Source: Burkholderiales bacterium PBB2 (GTDB lineage: Bacteria; Pseudomonadota; Gammaproteobacteria; Burkholderiales; Burkholderiaceae_C). Taken from it: DNA of 64,000 bases. This document shows positions 1-9,956 of the stretch, piece by piece. A program made the translations under genes and the position numbers. The notes under the pieces are model-generated. The model saw only the letters and a list, made by a program, of their open reading frames with translations, made no database searches and was not told the origin of the DNA. Positions within the stretch are counted from its first letter, which is position 1. Each line of letters begins with the position of its first letter. The stretch is from contig NKIM01000016.1 in assembly GCA_002255955.1 (NCBI GenBank), positions 62,001 through 126,000 of the forward strand. Direction: 5' to 3'.

Positions 1-1
1 C

Positions 2-463
2 CTGGCGACACGGCCTTTCAAGATCCCGGAATCGGTGCTGGTGGTCATCCACACGCCCGATTTGCAGGTGCTGATGCTGGAGCGGGCCGACCGGCCGGGC
101 TTCTGGCAATGCGTGACCGGCTCCAAGGACGCGCTGGACGAGCCGATCGCCGAGACCGCGCGCCGAGAGGTGCAGGAAGAAACCGGCATCGAGGCCAGCC
201 AGGGCCTGCTGCGCGACTGGGGCCTGGCCAATGAGTACGAGATCTACCCCGTCTGGCGCCACCGTTATGCGCCCGGCGTCACGCGCAACACCGAGCATGT
301 CTTCGGCCTGACCGTGCCGGCCGGCACGCCTGTGCGCCTGGCCCCGCGCGAGCATCTGCAGTACCGCTGGCTGCCTTGGCAGGAGGCGGCCGATCTGTGC
401 TTCTCGCCGTCCAATGCCGAGGCGGTGCTGCAGTTGCCGAACTTCGTGGCCGCGCTGACATGA
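2..463 (+). CDS. nudB: Dihydroneopterin triphosphate diphosphatase (Nudix), 5' end cut by the window
   Basis: Nudix hydrolase expected to remove pyrophosphate from 7,8-dihydroneopterin triphosphate in folate synthesis. The frame is open from base 2 and reads RPFKIPESVLVVIHT before the first internal Met-like codon, so the true start lies outside the window. The Nudix box is visible: GSKDALDEPIAETARREVQEETGIE, read in pieces as G-S-K...E...REVQEETG with the metal-binding E residues. The conserved YEIYPVWRHRY and NTEHVFGL segments are typical of NudB. The stop overlaps the ATG of the next gene (ATGA at 460-463). The order nudB-endonuclease-clsB is common in betaproteobacteria, often after aspS, and supports the call. 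Confidence 0.88.
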   Translation: MATRPFKIPESVLVVIHTPDLQVLMLERADRPGFWQCVTGSKDALDEPIAETARREVQEETGIEASQGLLRDWGLANEYEIYPVWRHRYAPGVTRNTEHVFGLTVPAGTPVRLAPREHLQYRWLPWQEAADLCFSPSNAEAVLQLPNFVAALT

Positions 464-1284
464 AAGGCAATGCCTTCAGCCAGTCGGTGCAGCACGAAAT
501 CCCGGCGACGTCCTCGGCGTCGGCGGCGCGCCTGCGCGTGGCCACCTACAACATCCACAAGGGCGTGCGCGGCATGGGGCCGCAAAAGCGTCTGGAGATC
601 CACAACCTGGGCTTGGGCATCGAGGCGCTCGATGCCGACCTGGTGTTCCTGCAAGAGGTGCGGCACTTCCACCACCGTGACGCCAAGCAGTTCGATCACA
701 CCTGGTTCGGCTGGCCCGATCAGGGCCAGGCCGAGTTTCTGGCGCCCGATGGCTACCAGGTGGCCTACCGCACCAATGCGGTGACCAAGCATGGCGAGCA
801 TGGCAATGCCTTGCTCTCGCGCTTCCCCATCGGCGATATCGGCCACCACGATGTGTCGGACCACCGCTTCGAGCAGCGGGGCCTGCTCCATGTGCCGGTG
901 CGTTGGCAGGGCCGCGAGGTGCACACCGTGGTGGCGCATCTGGGCCTGATGCACAGCGGCCGCGTGCGCCAGGTGCAGCGCTTGGCCGAGTTCATCGAGC
1001 ACCATGTGCCGGCCGATGCGGTGTTGCTGGTGGCGGGGGATTTCAACGACTGGGGCGAGCGCCTGGATGCACCCATGCGTGCCCACGGCCTGCAGCGCGC
1101 GGTGGCACCACAGGGGCGATCGCGCTACGCCACCTTTCCATCGCGCCTGCCGTTTTTCTCGCTCGATCGCATCTACACCCGCGGCCTGCGCTGCGTGAGC
1201 ATGCAGGTGCCCAAAGGCCCGGTCTGGGCCCGCATGTCCGATCACCTGCCTCTGCTGGCCGAGCTGGAGTTGGAGGGCGCGTGA
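460..1284 (+). CDS. Endonuclease/exonuclease/phosphatase family protein
   Basis: A 274-residue member of the EEP (DNase I-like) metal-dependent phosphodiesterase superfamily. Visible motifs are ATYNIHKG (Asn31), LVFLQEVR (metal-binding Glu66), a central HLGL, GDFNDW and the C-terminal SDHLPLLAEL. The start was set at ATG 460, which overlaps the nudB stop. The longer open frame from 376 would run far into nudB and is rejected. Its stop overlaps the GTG of clsB, so the three genes are probably translationally coupled. The family acts on DNA, RNA or phospholipid-type phosphodiesters. The substrate cannot be read from sequence; the clsB neighbour makes a lipid-related role conceivable but unproven. 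Confidence 0.82.
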   Translation: MKGNAFSQSVQHEIPATSSASAARLRVATYNIHKGVRGMGPQKRLEIHNLGLGIEALDADLVFLQEVRHFHHRDAKQFDHTWFGWPDQGQAEFLAPDGYQVAYRTNAVTKHGEHGNALLSRFPIGDIGHHDVSDHRFEQRGLLHVPVRWQGREVHTVVAHLGLMHSGRVRQVQRLAEFIEHHVPADAVLLVAGDFNDWGERLDAPMRAHGLQRAVAPQGRSRYATFPSRLPFFSLDRIYTRGLRCVSMQVPKGPVWARMSDHLPLLAELELEGA

Positions 1285-2615
1285 GCGGCCGTCCTGCTGC
1301 CGACGAGGCCGGAGGCCTCGAGCACGAATCCCTGCTGTCCTGGCACGCCCAGCCCAGCCCCGAGTTCAGCGGCGGCAATCAGCTGCAGCTGCTGCGCGGG
1401 GGCGACGAGCTGTTCCCCTTGCAGACGGCGGCCATCGCCGGTGCCTTGCGCGAGGTCTGGCTGGCCACCTATATCTTTCATGACGACGAGGCCGGCCAGG
1501 CCCTGGTGGCGGCGCTGCGTGCTGCGGCTGCGCGGCGGGTGCGGGTGCGGGTCGTCGTGGATGGCTTTGGCAGCAAGGCTTCGCTGGCCTGGCTGCAGGC
1601 CCAGCTGGAGGGCAGCGGCGTGGCCCTGGCCGTGTTCCGCCCCATCGATCGCTGGTACAGCTGGCTGCAGCCGGGGCAGCTGCGGCGCCTGCATCAGAAG
1701 CTCTGCGTGGTCGATGGCGAGCAGGGCTTTGTCGGTGGCATCAACATCATCGGCGACCGCATGGACCTGAATCACGGCGCCACCGAGCAGCCGCGCCTGG
1801 ACTTTGCCGTGGCCCTGCATGGCCCCGCCGTGCTGCCCATGGAGCAGGCCGCGCGCGCCGTCTGGACCCGGGCCTGGCTGGGCCGCGATTTTGGCGAAGA
1901 GCTGCGCGCCCTGGTGCGCAGCCCCGAGCCGCTGTCCCGCTTGCGGCGCCTGGTTCAGGGCCTGCGCATGCCGCGCCCGCACTGGCTGCGCCGCCGCCAG
2001 CGTGAAGGTGAACCCGCGCCGCAGCCCGAGCTGGAGCCGGTCTGCGCGGCCTTTGTGCTGCGCGACAACCTGCGCCAACGCCGCACCATCGAGCGGGCCT
2101 ACATCGACGCCATCCGTGCCGCGCGCGAGCGGGTGGACCTGATCACGCCTTACTTCTACCCCGGCCATGCTTTCCGCCGCGCCCTGCGCGACGCTGCCCG
2201 GCGTGGCGTGCGGGTGCGTTTGCTGCTGCAGGGCAAGGTCGACTATCTGCTGGCCGGCATGGCCGCGCAGGCGCTGTACACCGAGCTGCTGGGCCACGGC
2301 GTCGAGATCTTCGAGTACACGCCGGCCTTCTTGCATGCCAAGGTCTGCGTGGTCGATGAGAGCTGGGCCACGGTGGGCAGCTCCAACATCGACCCGCTGT
2401 CCCTGCTGCTCAACCTGGAGGCCAATGTCATCGTCCGTGACGCTGATTTTTCGCGGGCGCTGGCGGCCGAGTTCGAGCAGGCCTTGCAGGTCTCGCGTCA
2501 GGTGGACCAGCGCCATTTGCAGGGCCAGGGCTTGCGTGCCATGTTCAGCCGGGCACTGGTGGCCTGGGCGGCCTATGTCTACCTGCGGGTGGCCGGGGCA
2601 GCCGGGCGCTATTGA
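1281..2615 (+). CDS. clsB: Cardiolipin synthase B (phospholipase D family)
   Basis: A 444-residue protein with two PLD-type HxK(x4)D motifs: HQKLCVVD (H138, K140, D145) followed by GGINIIGDR, and HAKVCVVD (H352, K354, D359) followed by GSSNIDPLS. Two HKD motifs without N-terminal transmembrane helices fit ClsB rather than ClsA. The enzyme would make cardiolipin by phosphatidyl transfer at the inner membrane. The GTG start at 1281 overlaps the preceding stop (GTGA). The frame is open back to 903, but that would overlap the upstream enzyme deeply. A basic linker (residues about 225-245) separates the two halves. It is convergent with the binding-protein gene at 2645-3793. Confidence 0.87.
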   Translation: MSGRPAADEAGGLEHESLLSWHAQPSPEFSGGNQLQLLRGGDELFPLQTAAIAGALREVWLATYIFHDDEAGQALVAALRAAAARRVRVRVVVDGFGSKASLAWLQAQLEGSGVALAVFRPIDRWYSWLQPGQLRRLHQKLCVVDGEQGFVGGINIIGDRMDLNHGATEQPRLDFAVALHGPAVLPMEQAARAVWTRAWLGRDFGEELRALVRSPEPLSRLRRLVQGLRMPRPHWLRRRQREGEPAPQPELEPVCAAFVLRDNLRQRRTIERAYIDAIRAARERVDLITPYFYPGHAFRRALRDAARRGVRVRLLLQGKVDYLLAGMAAQALYTELLGHGVEIFEYTPAFLHAKVCVVDESWATVGSSNIDPLSLLLNLEANVIVRDADFSRALAAEFEQALQVSRQVDQRHLQGQGLRAMFSRALVAWAAYVYLRVAGAAGRY

Positions 2616-2644
2616 TGGCGTGACGGCGTCGCCGCCGGCCTGCT

Positions 2645-3793
2645 TCAGTGCTTGGCGCCGCTGTCCAGCAAGACCTGCGGGTTGAAGTCGTAGCGGCGCA
2701 GGCGCGGGTTGTGCACCTTGCTGAAGCGGCGGAAATCCAGCTCGCGCAGGTCGGGGCGGGCCAGGAAGCGCTGCGCCGCAGCGCGGTCGAAGCGCATGAA
2801 CAGGGGCCGCTCCAGGCTCAGGCCTTCGTCGATGAAGTCGCGGCCTTGGTGCAGGTCGTGCAGCATCACCAGGGCGAAGGCGCCGGTCAGGAAGTGGCCG
2901 CCGACCAAGGCCGAGAGGCGGCCGTCGATCAGGGCCTGCATGGCCTCGTCCGAGGTGTTGATGGCGGCGAACAGCAGATCACGGCCGGGCTTGAGGGCCC
3001 GGCTTTCAGCGGCTTCCATGGCCCCGAAGGCCATCAGATCGCTGCCGGCCCAGACCAGCTGCGGCGCCGCGCCGCGCTGCAGCAGGCCCAGCATGCGCTC
3101 GCGCGCCTGATCACGGCGCCAGTCGGCAAAGGTCTGCGCATCCAAATCGACCTGCGGATGCTCGGCCAGAGCCTGGCGCAGGCCCTGGTTGCGCTGGATG
3201 GAGCTGGGTGTGGAGCGATCCCCGGCGATGGACACCAGGTGCAGGCGCCCATCGGCGCCGTGCAAGCGTCGCGCCAGGCCTTGTTCGAGCAAGGCTCGGC
3301 CGCTCAGGTAGCCCGCGTCCTGGGCGCGCGGCTCCAGGCTGCCCACCAGCAAGGGCAGGCCGCGGCGCGGGCTGAAGCGCTGCTGCTCCTGCGGCAGCAG
3401 GCCCGAGAAGGCCGCAAAACTCTTGATGCCCGCCGCCGCCAGGTTCTGGGCGCAGGCCACCAGCACGCCTTTGTCATTGCTGAGCACGACATAGTCCGGG
3501 CGCTGCCCGGCGGGCCGCTGCGCCAGTTCGCGGCTCAGGGCGACGGTGCGTTCGGGGTCACGCTCGGCGTACAGCACCTCAAGCTTGAGCCCCAGGCTGC
3601 TCGCTGCGGCCTCCATGGCCTGGCTGGCGCTGCGCCAGAAGGCCTCGTCGGCATGGCCCGGGTTGATGAAGGCGATGCTTTGCGCCTGCAGCGGCGCGGC
3701 CAGCAGGAGCAGCCCGAGTGCAGCGAGAGCAGGCGGAGCCGAGCGTAGGGCGCGGAGGACGGCGTGGCGCAAGCAACGCAAGAGGCGAGACAT
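2645..3793 (-). CDS. Periplasmic sugar-binding-type protein (ABC transporter or sensor partner), orphan
   Basis: A 382-residue exported protein of the type I periplasmic binding fold (ribose/galactose-binding, LacI-like). After a signal peptide (LRSAPPALAALGLLLLAAPLQAQS) comes IAFINPGHADEAFWR, matching the first strand of Peripla_BP proteins. DYVVLSNDKG, LVWAGSDLMAFGAMEA and LLFAAINTSDEAMQALIDGRLSALVGGH are the usual hinge and ligand-pocket regions. The start is ATG 3793, whose next residues lead straight into the signal peptide; the extra 13 codons upstream look non-coding. It is separated by 106 bases from the sugar ABC operon upstream and has no permease of its own. It may feed a distant transporter or a periplasmic sensor domain. 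Ligand unknown. Confidence 0.75.
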   Translation of the reverse strand: MSRLLRCLRHAVLRALRSAPPALAALGLLLLAAPLQAQSIAFINPGHADEAFWRSASQAMEAAASSLGLKLEVLYAERDPERTVALSRELAQRPAGQRPDYVVLSNDKGVLVACAQNLAAAGIKSFAAFSGLLPQEQQRFSPRRGLPLLVGSLEPRAQDAGYLSGRALLEQGLARRLHGADGRLHLVSIAGDRSTPSSIQRNQGLRQALAEHPQVDLDAQTFADWRRDQARERMLGLLQRGAAPQLVWAGSDLMAFGAMEAAESRALKPGRDLLFAAINTSDEAMQALIDGRLSALVGGHFLTGAFALVMLHDLHQGRDFIDEGLSLERPLFMRFDRAAAQRFLARPDLRELDFRRFSKVHNPRLRRYDFNPQVLLDSGAKH

Positions 3794-3899
3794 GTCGGGG
3801 CCGTTGTGCACCTGGCGGCGCGAGCGAAACAAGTCGCCATTGTCGGCTTGTTTTCAGCCCCGTCCGGCGCCGTCGGAACCGGGGGCCCCGGCCCGGCGC

Positions 3900-4942
<1,043 letters not shown>

Positions 4943-4946
<4 letters not shown>

Positions 4947-5920
4947 AACGAGACCCTTTCGATGCGAAGGTGGGGGCGTGGTGCGGCGGCGCCGGGAATG
5001 AGGCGGGCGATGCGATGTGAGCTTGGGCGCGCGGGGGCTGGGGGCAAGGGCTGCAGGCGGTACAGCGCGGCTGGGGCGTAGTCGCGATGCACGCGCTCCA
5101 GCAGCTCCAGGATGCGCGCTTCGTCCACCTCCGGCTCGGGGCCGCTCGAGGCCTGCTGCGCCAGGCGATGCGGCAACACGGCCAGGAAGTCGCAGGGGCT
5201 GGCCATGCTGCGCAGGTCGCCGGGCAGCACCGTGGGCGCGTCCACGCCCAGGGCTTGCAGCACATCGCCGGGGTAGCCGCGGCCGAACAGCGGGTCCAGC
5301 CACCAGCGGTTGCGCAGTCCGTCCTGGCGCAGGGCGGTGGCGAGGTCGGCCGGGAGATGGCTGGCCGGGCGTATGGCTTGCAGGCTCAGCACGATGCCGA
5401 CCCGGGCACCTGGTGCTGCGCTGCGCAGGGCGCGCAGCGCCTCACCATGGCTGACCAGCCGGTGGTGAGCGATTTGCAGCTCGGTGTGCAATGCGCGCGC
5501 CAGGGCCTGCGGATGCGTGGTCGTCTGAGCCGGGTTTTCGTGGGTGATCCAGTGCCCCACCCGGTCACCGAGCTGCTCTCCCATCAGCCGGGCAAAGTCA
5601 GCAAAAGCACCGATGGTCGAACGTTTCATCCAGCCGCCCTGCGCCTGCAGCGCCGGGGGCAGCTCGCCCTGGTGCAGCGTCACCCAGGGCTGCTGGCCCT
5701 GAGCCAGCAAGGCGTCCACCTGGCGCGAGACTTGGCCCAGGGCGTCGGCATCGGGTCGGGCACCCATGCCCTTGGGAAAAATGCGGGCCCAGTCGATGGC
5801 GAGATGGCAAGCCGGCGACTCCGGCGCTGAGCCCGGGCCGGCCGCGCCCAAGGCTGTGGCGCCACTCCGGTGGTCGGGCCATAGCGATGTGTTTTGGGCG
5901 AGATGCCGGCTGACCTGCAT
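4943..5920 (-). CDS. GH1-like protein lacking both catalytic glutamates (probable pseudoenzyme)
   Basis: A 325-residue protein that resembles a glycoside hydrolase family 1 beta-glucosidase but is shortened at both ends. Recognisable GH1 segments are HLAIDWARIFPKG (residues 39-51), VDALLAQGQQPWVTLHQGELPPAL, GGWMKR, GDRVGHWITHENP (118-130) and RWWLDPLFGRGYP (205-217). The acid/base motif, THNEP in the neighbouring true enzyme, reads THENP here, so Asn and Glu are exchanged. Where the neighbour has LYITENG, this protein has LYRLQPL, with Gln290 at the nucleophile position. It then ends in a Pro/Arg-rich tail without the last barrel strands. The frame is intact and coupled to the genes on either side, which argues against simple decay. 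A binding, regulatory or scaffold role is possible; hydrolysis is unlikely. Confidence 0.7.
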
Positions 5921-5923
5921 GGC

Positions 5924-6835
5924 TCAGTCCTCTTTGTAAATGCGCACCCAGTCGACCCGCATTTCGGCCGGGAAGGGCGTGCTGGCATCGGGGTTGCCGG
6001 GCCAATCACCGCCGACGGCGAGATTGAGGATGACGAAGAAGGCGCGCTCGAACACCCAGGGTGCACCCGCGGGCAGGCCGGCCGGCGTGAGGCGATGGAA
6101 CTCGACCCCGTCGACCAGCCAGATCAGCTCCTGCGGACGCTTGATCAGGGTGAAGACATGAAAGTCCTCGGACAGCGGCTTGGCGTTGACGAAGCGTTTG
6201 CCGATGCCTTGGGCACCCGAGTAACCCGGACCATGGACGGTGCCGTAGGCATGGAGTGGCTCCTTGCCGATGTTCTCCAGCACGTCGATTTCGCCGGCGG
6301 CGGGCCAGGGCAGCTTGTCCTCGCCCAGGGTCCAGAAGGCCGGCCAGATGCCGGGGCCGCCGGGGATCTTGATGCGGGCTTCCAGCTTGCCGTAGCTGAA
6401 GCTGACCTTGCCGTCGCTGCGCAGGCGGCCCGAGCTGTACTCGCAAGGCTTGTCGTTCCAGCAGGGGCCGGCGTTGGCTTGCTTCTCGGCTCGCAGCAGC
6501 AGGTTCCCTTGGCCGTCGAGTGCGGCATTGCGGGCCGCCTGGGTGTAGTACTGCAGCTCGTGATTGCCCCAGCCATTGGCTTCCTTGTTGCCGAGGTCGT
6601 AGTTCCAGTGCTTGGCATCGGGCAAGGTGCCGGCCGCGCCTTCGAACTCATCGGCCCAGACCAGGGTCCAGCGATTGGATGGCGCAGGGGCAGGGGCTGG
6701 CGATGGAGCCGGGGCAGGGGCCGGAGCAGGTGTCGGAGAAGGCGAGGCTGTCGCGCCGCCGCCTCCGCAGGCGACCATCAGCGAGGCCAGGGCGGCCATC
6801 AGCGGCCGGGTGGGGTGCAGGGCAGCGTGGTGCAT
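5924..6835 (-). CDS. GH16 beta-glucanase (laminarinase-like) lipoprotein
   Basis: A 303-residue exported endo-beta-glucanase of glycoside hydrolase family 16. The N-terminus is a lipoprotein signal with lipobox MVAC (Cys23), then a Gly run and an Ala-Pro linker at residues 31-53. The catalytic domain has WADEFEG, the substrate-site segment WGNHELQYYT and the catalytic motif GEIDVLENIG (nucleophile Glu182, Asp184, acid/base Glu187). FWTLGE and HAYGTVHGPGYS are typical of laminarinase-type GH16. It probably cuts beta-1,3-glucan at the cell surface or in the periplasm. It lies 9 bases after the GH1 enzyme and 3 bases before the GH1-like gene, inside the ABC operon. Laminarin as substrate is inferred from the family; mixed-linkage glucan is an alternative. 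Confidence 0.86.
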   Translation of the reverse strand: MHHAALHPTRPLMAALASLMVACGGGGATASPSPTPAPAPAPAPSPAPAPAPSNRWTLVWADEFEGAAGTLPDAKHWNYDLGNKEANGWGNHELQYYTQAARNAALDGQGNLLLRAEKQANAGPCWNDKPCEYSSGRLRSDGKVSFSYGKLEARIKIPGGPGIWPAFWTLGEDKLPWPAAGEIDVLENIGKEPLHAYGTVHGPGYSGAQGIGKRFVNAKPLSEDFHVFTLIKRPQELIWLVDGVEFHRLTPAGLPAGAPWVFERAFFVILNLAVGGDWPGNPDASTPFPAEMRVDWVRIYKED

Positions 6836-6844
6836 GGCAGTGCC

Positions 6845-8215
6845 TCAGCCTTGGGCGCGCCACTGGCGCAGCAGGTCTTGGTACCAGAGCGCGCTGGCCT
6901 TGAGCGTGCGCACCTGGGTGTCGTAGTCGACATGGACGATGCCGAAGCGCTTGGAGTAGCCAAAGCCCCACTCGAAGTTGTCCATCAGGCTCCACACCAT
7001 ATAACCGTCCACCCGCACGCCACGGCGGCGGGCCTCGGCGGTGGCGGCGATGTGGGTGCGCAGGTAGTCGAGCCGGTCCAGGTCGTGCACATGGCCGTCG
7101 ACCACGGTCTGGTCGGGGAAAGCGCCGCCGTTCTCGGTGATGTAGAGCGGCGGCATGTCGGGGTAGTCGGCGTGCATGCGGCAGAGGATGTCGGTCAGGC
7201 CCTCGGGGTAGACCTCCCAGTCCATGTCCGAGGCGGGCAGGCCGTGCTCGCGCGCGACCCAGGGCTTGCCGTCGGCGTTGACCACGTAGCGGGTGTAGTA
7301 GTTGATGCCCAGGTGGTCCATGGGCGCGCGCATGGCGGCCATGTCGCCGGCTTCGATCTTGGGGGCATCGGCGCCCAGGTCGGCCAGGGCTTCGGCCGGG
7401 TACTCGCCCTTGAACAGCGGGTCGCTGTACCAGCGGCGGCTTTTGGCATCGGCCAGGCGGGCGGCGGCGATGTCGGCCGGGTGGGCAGTGGCGGGCACGC
7501 TGGGGCCCATGTTCAGGACGATGCCGAGGTTCTTGCAGCCACCTTCGGCGCGCATGGCTTGCATGGCCAGGCCGTGGCTGAGCAGCAGGTGGTGCGAAAC
7601 CTGCGCCGCCAGCGCGCGGTCGCGCAGGCCCGGCGCGTGCACGCCTTGATCATGGCCCAAGGTGGCGGTGCACCAGGGTTCGTTGTGGGTGGACAGGGCG
7701 AAGAGCCGGTCGCCCAGATGCTTTTGCACATGGCGGGCGTAGTCGACAAAGCGGTGCACCGTGTCGCGCGCAGCCCAGCCGCCTTGCTGGTCTTGCAGGG
7801 CTTGCGGCAGGTCCCAGTGGTAGAGCGTGGCCACCGGCTTGATGCCGCGCGCCAGCAGGCCGTCGACCAGGCGCTCGTAAAAGCCCAGGCCGGCGGCGTT
7901 CCACTCACCCCGGCCCGTGGGCTGGATGCGTGGCCAGGCCAGCGAGAAGCGGTAGCAGTTGACGCCCAGCGAGGCGATCAGGTCCAGGTCCTGTTCCAGG
8001 CGATCGAAATGCTCGCAGGCGGTGTCGCCATTGCTGCCGTCGGAGATGGCGCCGGGCTGGCGGCAGAAGCGGTCCCAGATGGATTCGCCGCGGCCGTCGA
8101 CATGGGTTGCGCCCTCGATCTGAAAGCTGCTGGTGGCCACGCCGAACAGGAAGTCGGCCGGGAAGCTGGCGGGAACGTCAGCCGATGAGGTGGAGGTGTG
8201 AGTTGCAGCGGACAT
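6845..8215 (-). CDS. GH1 beta-glucosidase
   Basis: A 456-residue GH1 retaining beta-glucosidase that would release glucose from imported beta-glucosides. Motifs are FLFGVATSSFQIEGA (residues 22-36), YHWDLPQAL, the acid/base motif THNEP with Glu179, the nucleophile motif YITENGG with Glu361, and WSLMDNFEW near the C-terminus. No signal peptide is visible, so it is probably cytoplasmic and works behind the ABC importer. The ATG start at 8215 shares its A with the stop codon of the permease gene. The much longer open frame up to 8899 is the shadow of that permease. This intact copy is the reference for judging the degenerate GH1-like neighbour. Confidence 0.93.
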   Translation of the reverse strand: MSAATHTSTSSADVPASFPADFLFGVATSSFQIEGATHVDGRGESIWDRFCRQPGAISDGSNGDTACEHFDRLEQDLDLIASLGVNCYRFSLAWPRIQPTGRGEWNAAGLGFYERLVDGLLARGIKPVATLYHWDLPQALQDQQGGWAARDTVHRFVDYARHVQKHLGDRLFALSTHNEPWCTATLGHDQGVHAPGLRDRALAAQVSHHLLLSHGLAMQAMRAEGGCKNLGIVLNMGPSVPATAHPADIAAARLADAKSRRWYSDPLFKGEYPAEALADLGADAPKIEAGDMAAMRAPMDHLGINYYTRYVVNADGKPWVAREHGLPASDMDWEVYPEGLTDILCRMHADYPDMPPLYITENGGAFPDQTVVDGHVHDLDRLDYLRTHIAATAEARRRGVRVDGYMVWSLMDNFEWGFGYSKRFGIVHVDYDTQVRTLKASALWYQDLLRQWRAQG

Positions 8216-9048
8216 TATTTGACAGCGCCAGCGGTCAGACCGGCGATCAGTTGGCGGGATGAAATGACGAAGAGGACGATCAGGGGCAGGGTCGCAATGG
8301 CCGAACCGGCCATGATGGCGCCCCACTCGGTGTTGACGGTGGCCTGCAAGCTGCGCAGGGCCAGGGGCAGGGTGTAGCTCTCGGCCTGGCGCAGCACCAC
8401 CAGCGGGGCCATGAAGTTGTTCCAGGAGGCGATGAAGGTGATCAGGCCCAGGGTGCCCAGGGCCGGGCGCAGCAGAGGCAGGGCGATGCGCCAGTAGATG
8501 CCGAACTCGCTGCAGCCATCCATGCGCGCGGCCTTGAGCAACTCCATGGGCACCGAGGCGGCCGCGAATTGCCGCACCAGGTAGATGCCGAAGGCGCCGG
8601 CCGCGCCGGGGATGTAGAGCGCGCGGTGGGTGTCCAGCCAGCCCAGGGCATCCATGACCATGAAGTTGGGGATCATGGTCATGAAGGGCGGCACCAGCAG
8701 GGTGCCCATGACGAGCAGGAACAGCGGCTGCTTGAAGCGGAACTCCAGCATGGCAAAGGCATAGCCGGCCATGGAGCAGAACAGCAGGGTGAGAACCGTG
8801 GACATCAGCGCCACGTAGAGGCTCCAGCCCAGATTGCGCCAGAAGGGCAGGCGGGTGGTCAGGGTCTGCAGATTGCGGCCCAGTTCGCCGTCGAACCACA
8901 GCGGCGGCGGCACATTGAAGATGGCCGCGTTCGATTGGGTGGCGAACACGAACATGAAGTAGAAGGGCGCCAGCATCAGTAGGGCACCGCCACCGACCAG
9001 CAGATAGGCGGCCCCACGTGAGAGGGTTTTTGTCGACAGGCGGCTCAT
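8215..9048 (-). CDS. Sugar ABC transporter permease (MalG type)
   Basis: A 277-residue inner-membrane permease with about six hydrophobic segments, starting GAAYLLVGGGALLMLAPFYFMFVFAT. The EAA loop reads MELLKAARMDGCSEFGIYWRIALPLLRPALG, the typical site contacting the ATPase. It ends LIAGLTAGAVK, as MalG/LacG-like proteins do. It overlaps the preceding permease by four bases (ATGA at 9045-9048) and the following GH1 gene by one base. It pairs with the MalF-type permease. Confidence 0.92.
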   Translation of the reverse strand: MSRLSTKTLSRGAAYLLVGGGALLMLAPFYFMFVFATQSNAAIFNVPPPLWFDGELGRNLQTLTTRLPFWRNLGWSLYVALMSTVLTLLFCSMAGYAFAMLEFRFKQPLFLLVMGTLLVPPFMTMIPNFMVMDALGWLDTHRALYIPGAAGAFGIYLVRQFAAASVPMELLKAARMDGCSEFGIYWRIALPLLRPALGTLGLITFIASWNNFMAPLVVLRQAESYTLPLALRSLQATVNTEWGAIMAGSAIATLPLIVLFVISSRQLIAGLTAGAVK

Positions 9049-9956
9049 GGCTTGCGATCCTTGAAAGCGCGGTTGGTCAGCCAGGTCATGGTGGCCAGCA
9101 GGGCGAACAGCAGCCAGGAGATGGCGTTGGCGGCGCCGAAGTCGCTGAAGTCAAAGGCCAGGCGGTAGACGTAGATGGCCACCGTCATGGCGGCCTGGTC
9201 GGGGCCGCCGCGGCCGTTGGTCAGAATGAACGGTTCTTCGAAAAGCTGCATGCCACCGATGATGCTCAGGGTTATTCCAAACAGCATCATGGGCTTGAGC
9301 GCCGGCAGGGTGATGTAGCGGAAGCAGGACCAGGATCCCGCGCCGTCCAGCTTGGCGGCTTGATACAGCTCGCGCGGAATGGTCTGCAGGGCGGCCAGGT
9401 AGAGCACCAGGTTGAAGCCGACATAGCGCCAGAACACCACCATGGCCACGGCCGGCTTGAGGGTCTGCGGCTGCCACAGCCAGTTGATCGCCTCCATGCC
9501 GAAGGCCCACTTGAGCATGGCGTTGATCAGGCCGTAGTCGGTGGACAGCAGGGAGGTGAACATCATGGCGATGGCCACTGTCGAGGTGATGTAAGGCAGG
9601 AAGTAGGCGGCCGCGACGCTGTGGCCGTGGCGCCCGAAGGCGCGGTTGATGAAGACGGCCAGCGGCAGGGCCACCAGATGCTGGGGCAGGCCCGAGAACA
9701 CGGCCAGCCAGAGCGTGTTGCCCAGGGCTTTCCAGAACCAGGCATCACCCAGCACAAAGATGAAGTTCTCCAGGCCGGTGAAGCGCATGGCCTCCAGCCC
9801 GGCCGTGGGTTCCCAGCTCTGGAAGGCCATCCACAGCGAGAACAGCAGGGGGAACAAGCCGAAGATCGAGAACAGCGCCAGGAAGGGGCTGAGCAGCAGA
9901 TAGGGCACCCAGGCGCGGGGCAGGCGAAATGACGGACGCGTCTTTTTCATCATCAT
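9045..9956 (-). CDS. Sugar ABC transporter permease (MalF type)
   Basis: A 303-residue inner-membrane permease of the MalF/LacF kind. Hydrophobic segments begin with WVPYLLLSPFLALFSIFGLFPLLFSLWMAF. The EAA loop is PRELYQAAKLDGAGSWSCFRYITLPALKPMM, followed by GGPDQAAMTVAIYVYRLAF, a usual ending of this subunit. The start region has three successive ATG codons (9956, 9953, 9950). The first overlaps the stop of the binding-protein gene as TGATG and was taken. The longer frame to 10124 lies inside the binding-protein gene. Confidence 0.9.
   Translation of the reverse strand: MMMKKTRPSFRLPRAWVPYLLLSPFLALFSIFGLFPLLFSLWMAFQSWEPTAGLEAMRFTGLENFIFVLGDAWFWKALGNTLWLAVFSGLPQHLVALPLAVFINRAFGRHGHSVAAAYFLPYITSTVAIAMMFTSLLSTDYGLINAMLKWAFGMEAINWLWQPQTLKPAVAMVVFWRYVGFNLVLYLAALQTIPRELYQAAKLDGAGSWSCFRYITLPALKPMMLFGITLSIIGGMQLFEEPFILTNGRGGPDQAAMTVAIYVYRLAFDFSDFGAANAISWLLFALLATMTWLTNRAFKDRKP

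Noticed and set aside
2648-3748. A 366-codon plus-strand frame opposite the orphan binding protein
   Set aside because: Composition is that of a mirror frame; the minus strand has a signal peptide and binding-fold motifs.
3794-3899. A GC-rich palindrome (CCGGGGGCCCCGG) between the ATPase and the orphan binding protein as a terminator
   Set aside because: There is no T-run and GC-rich palindromes are common by chance at this composition.
8215-8899. N-terminal extension of the GH1 beta-glucosidase frame up to 8899
   Set aside because: The extra residues are Arg/Pro/His-rich shadow of the permease gene; the family N-terminus begins shortly after ATG 8215.
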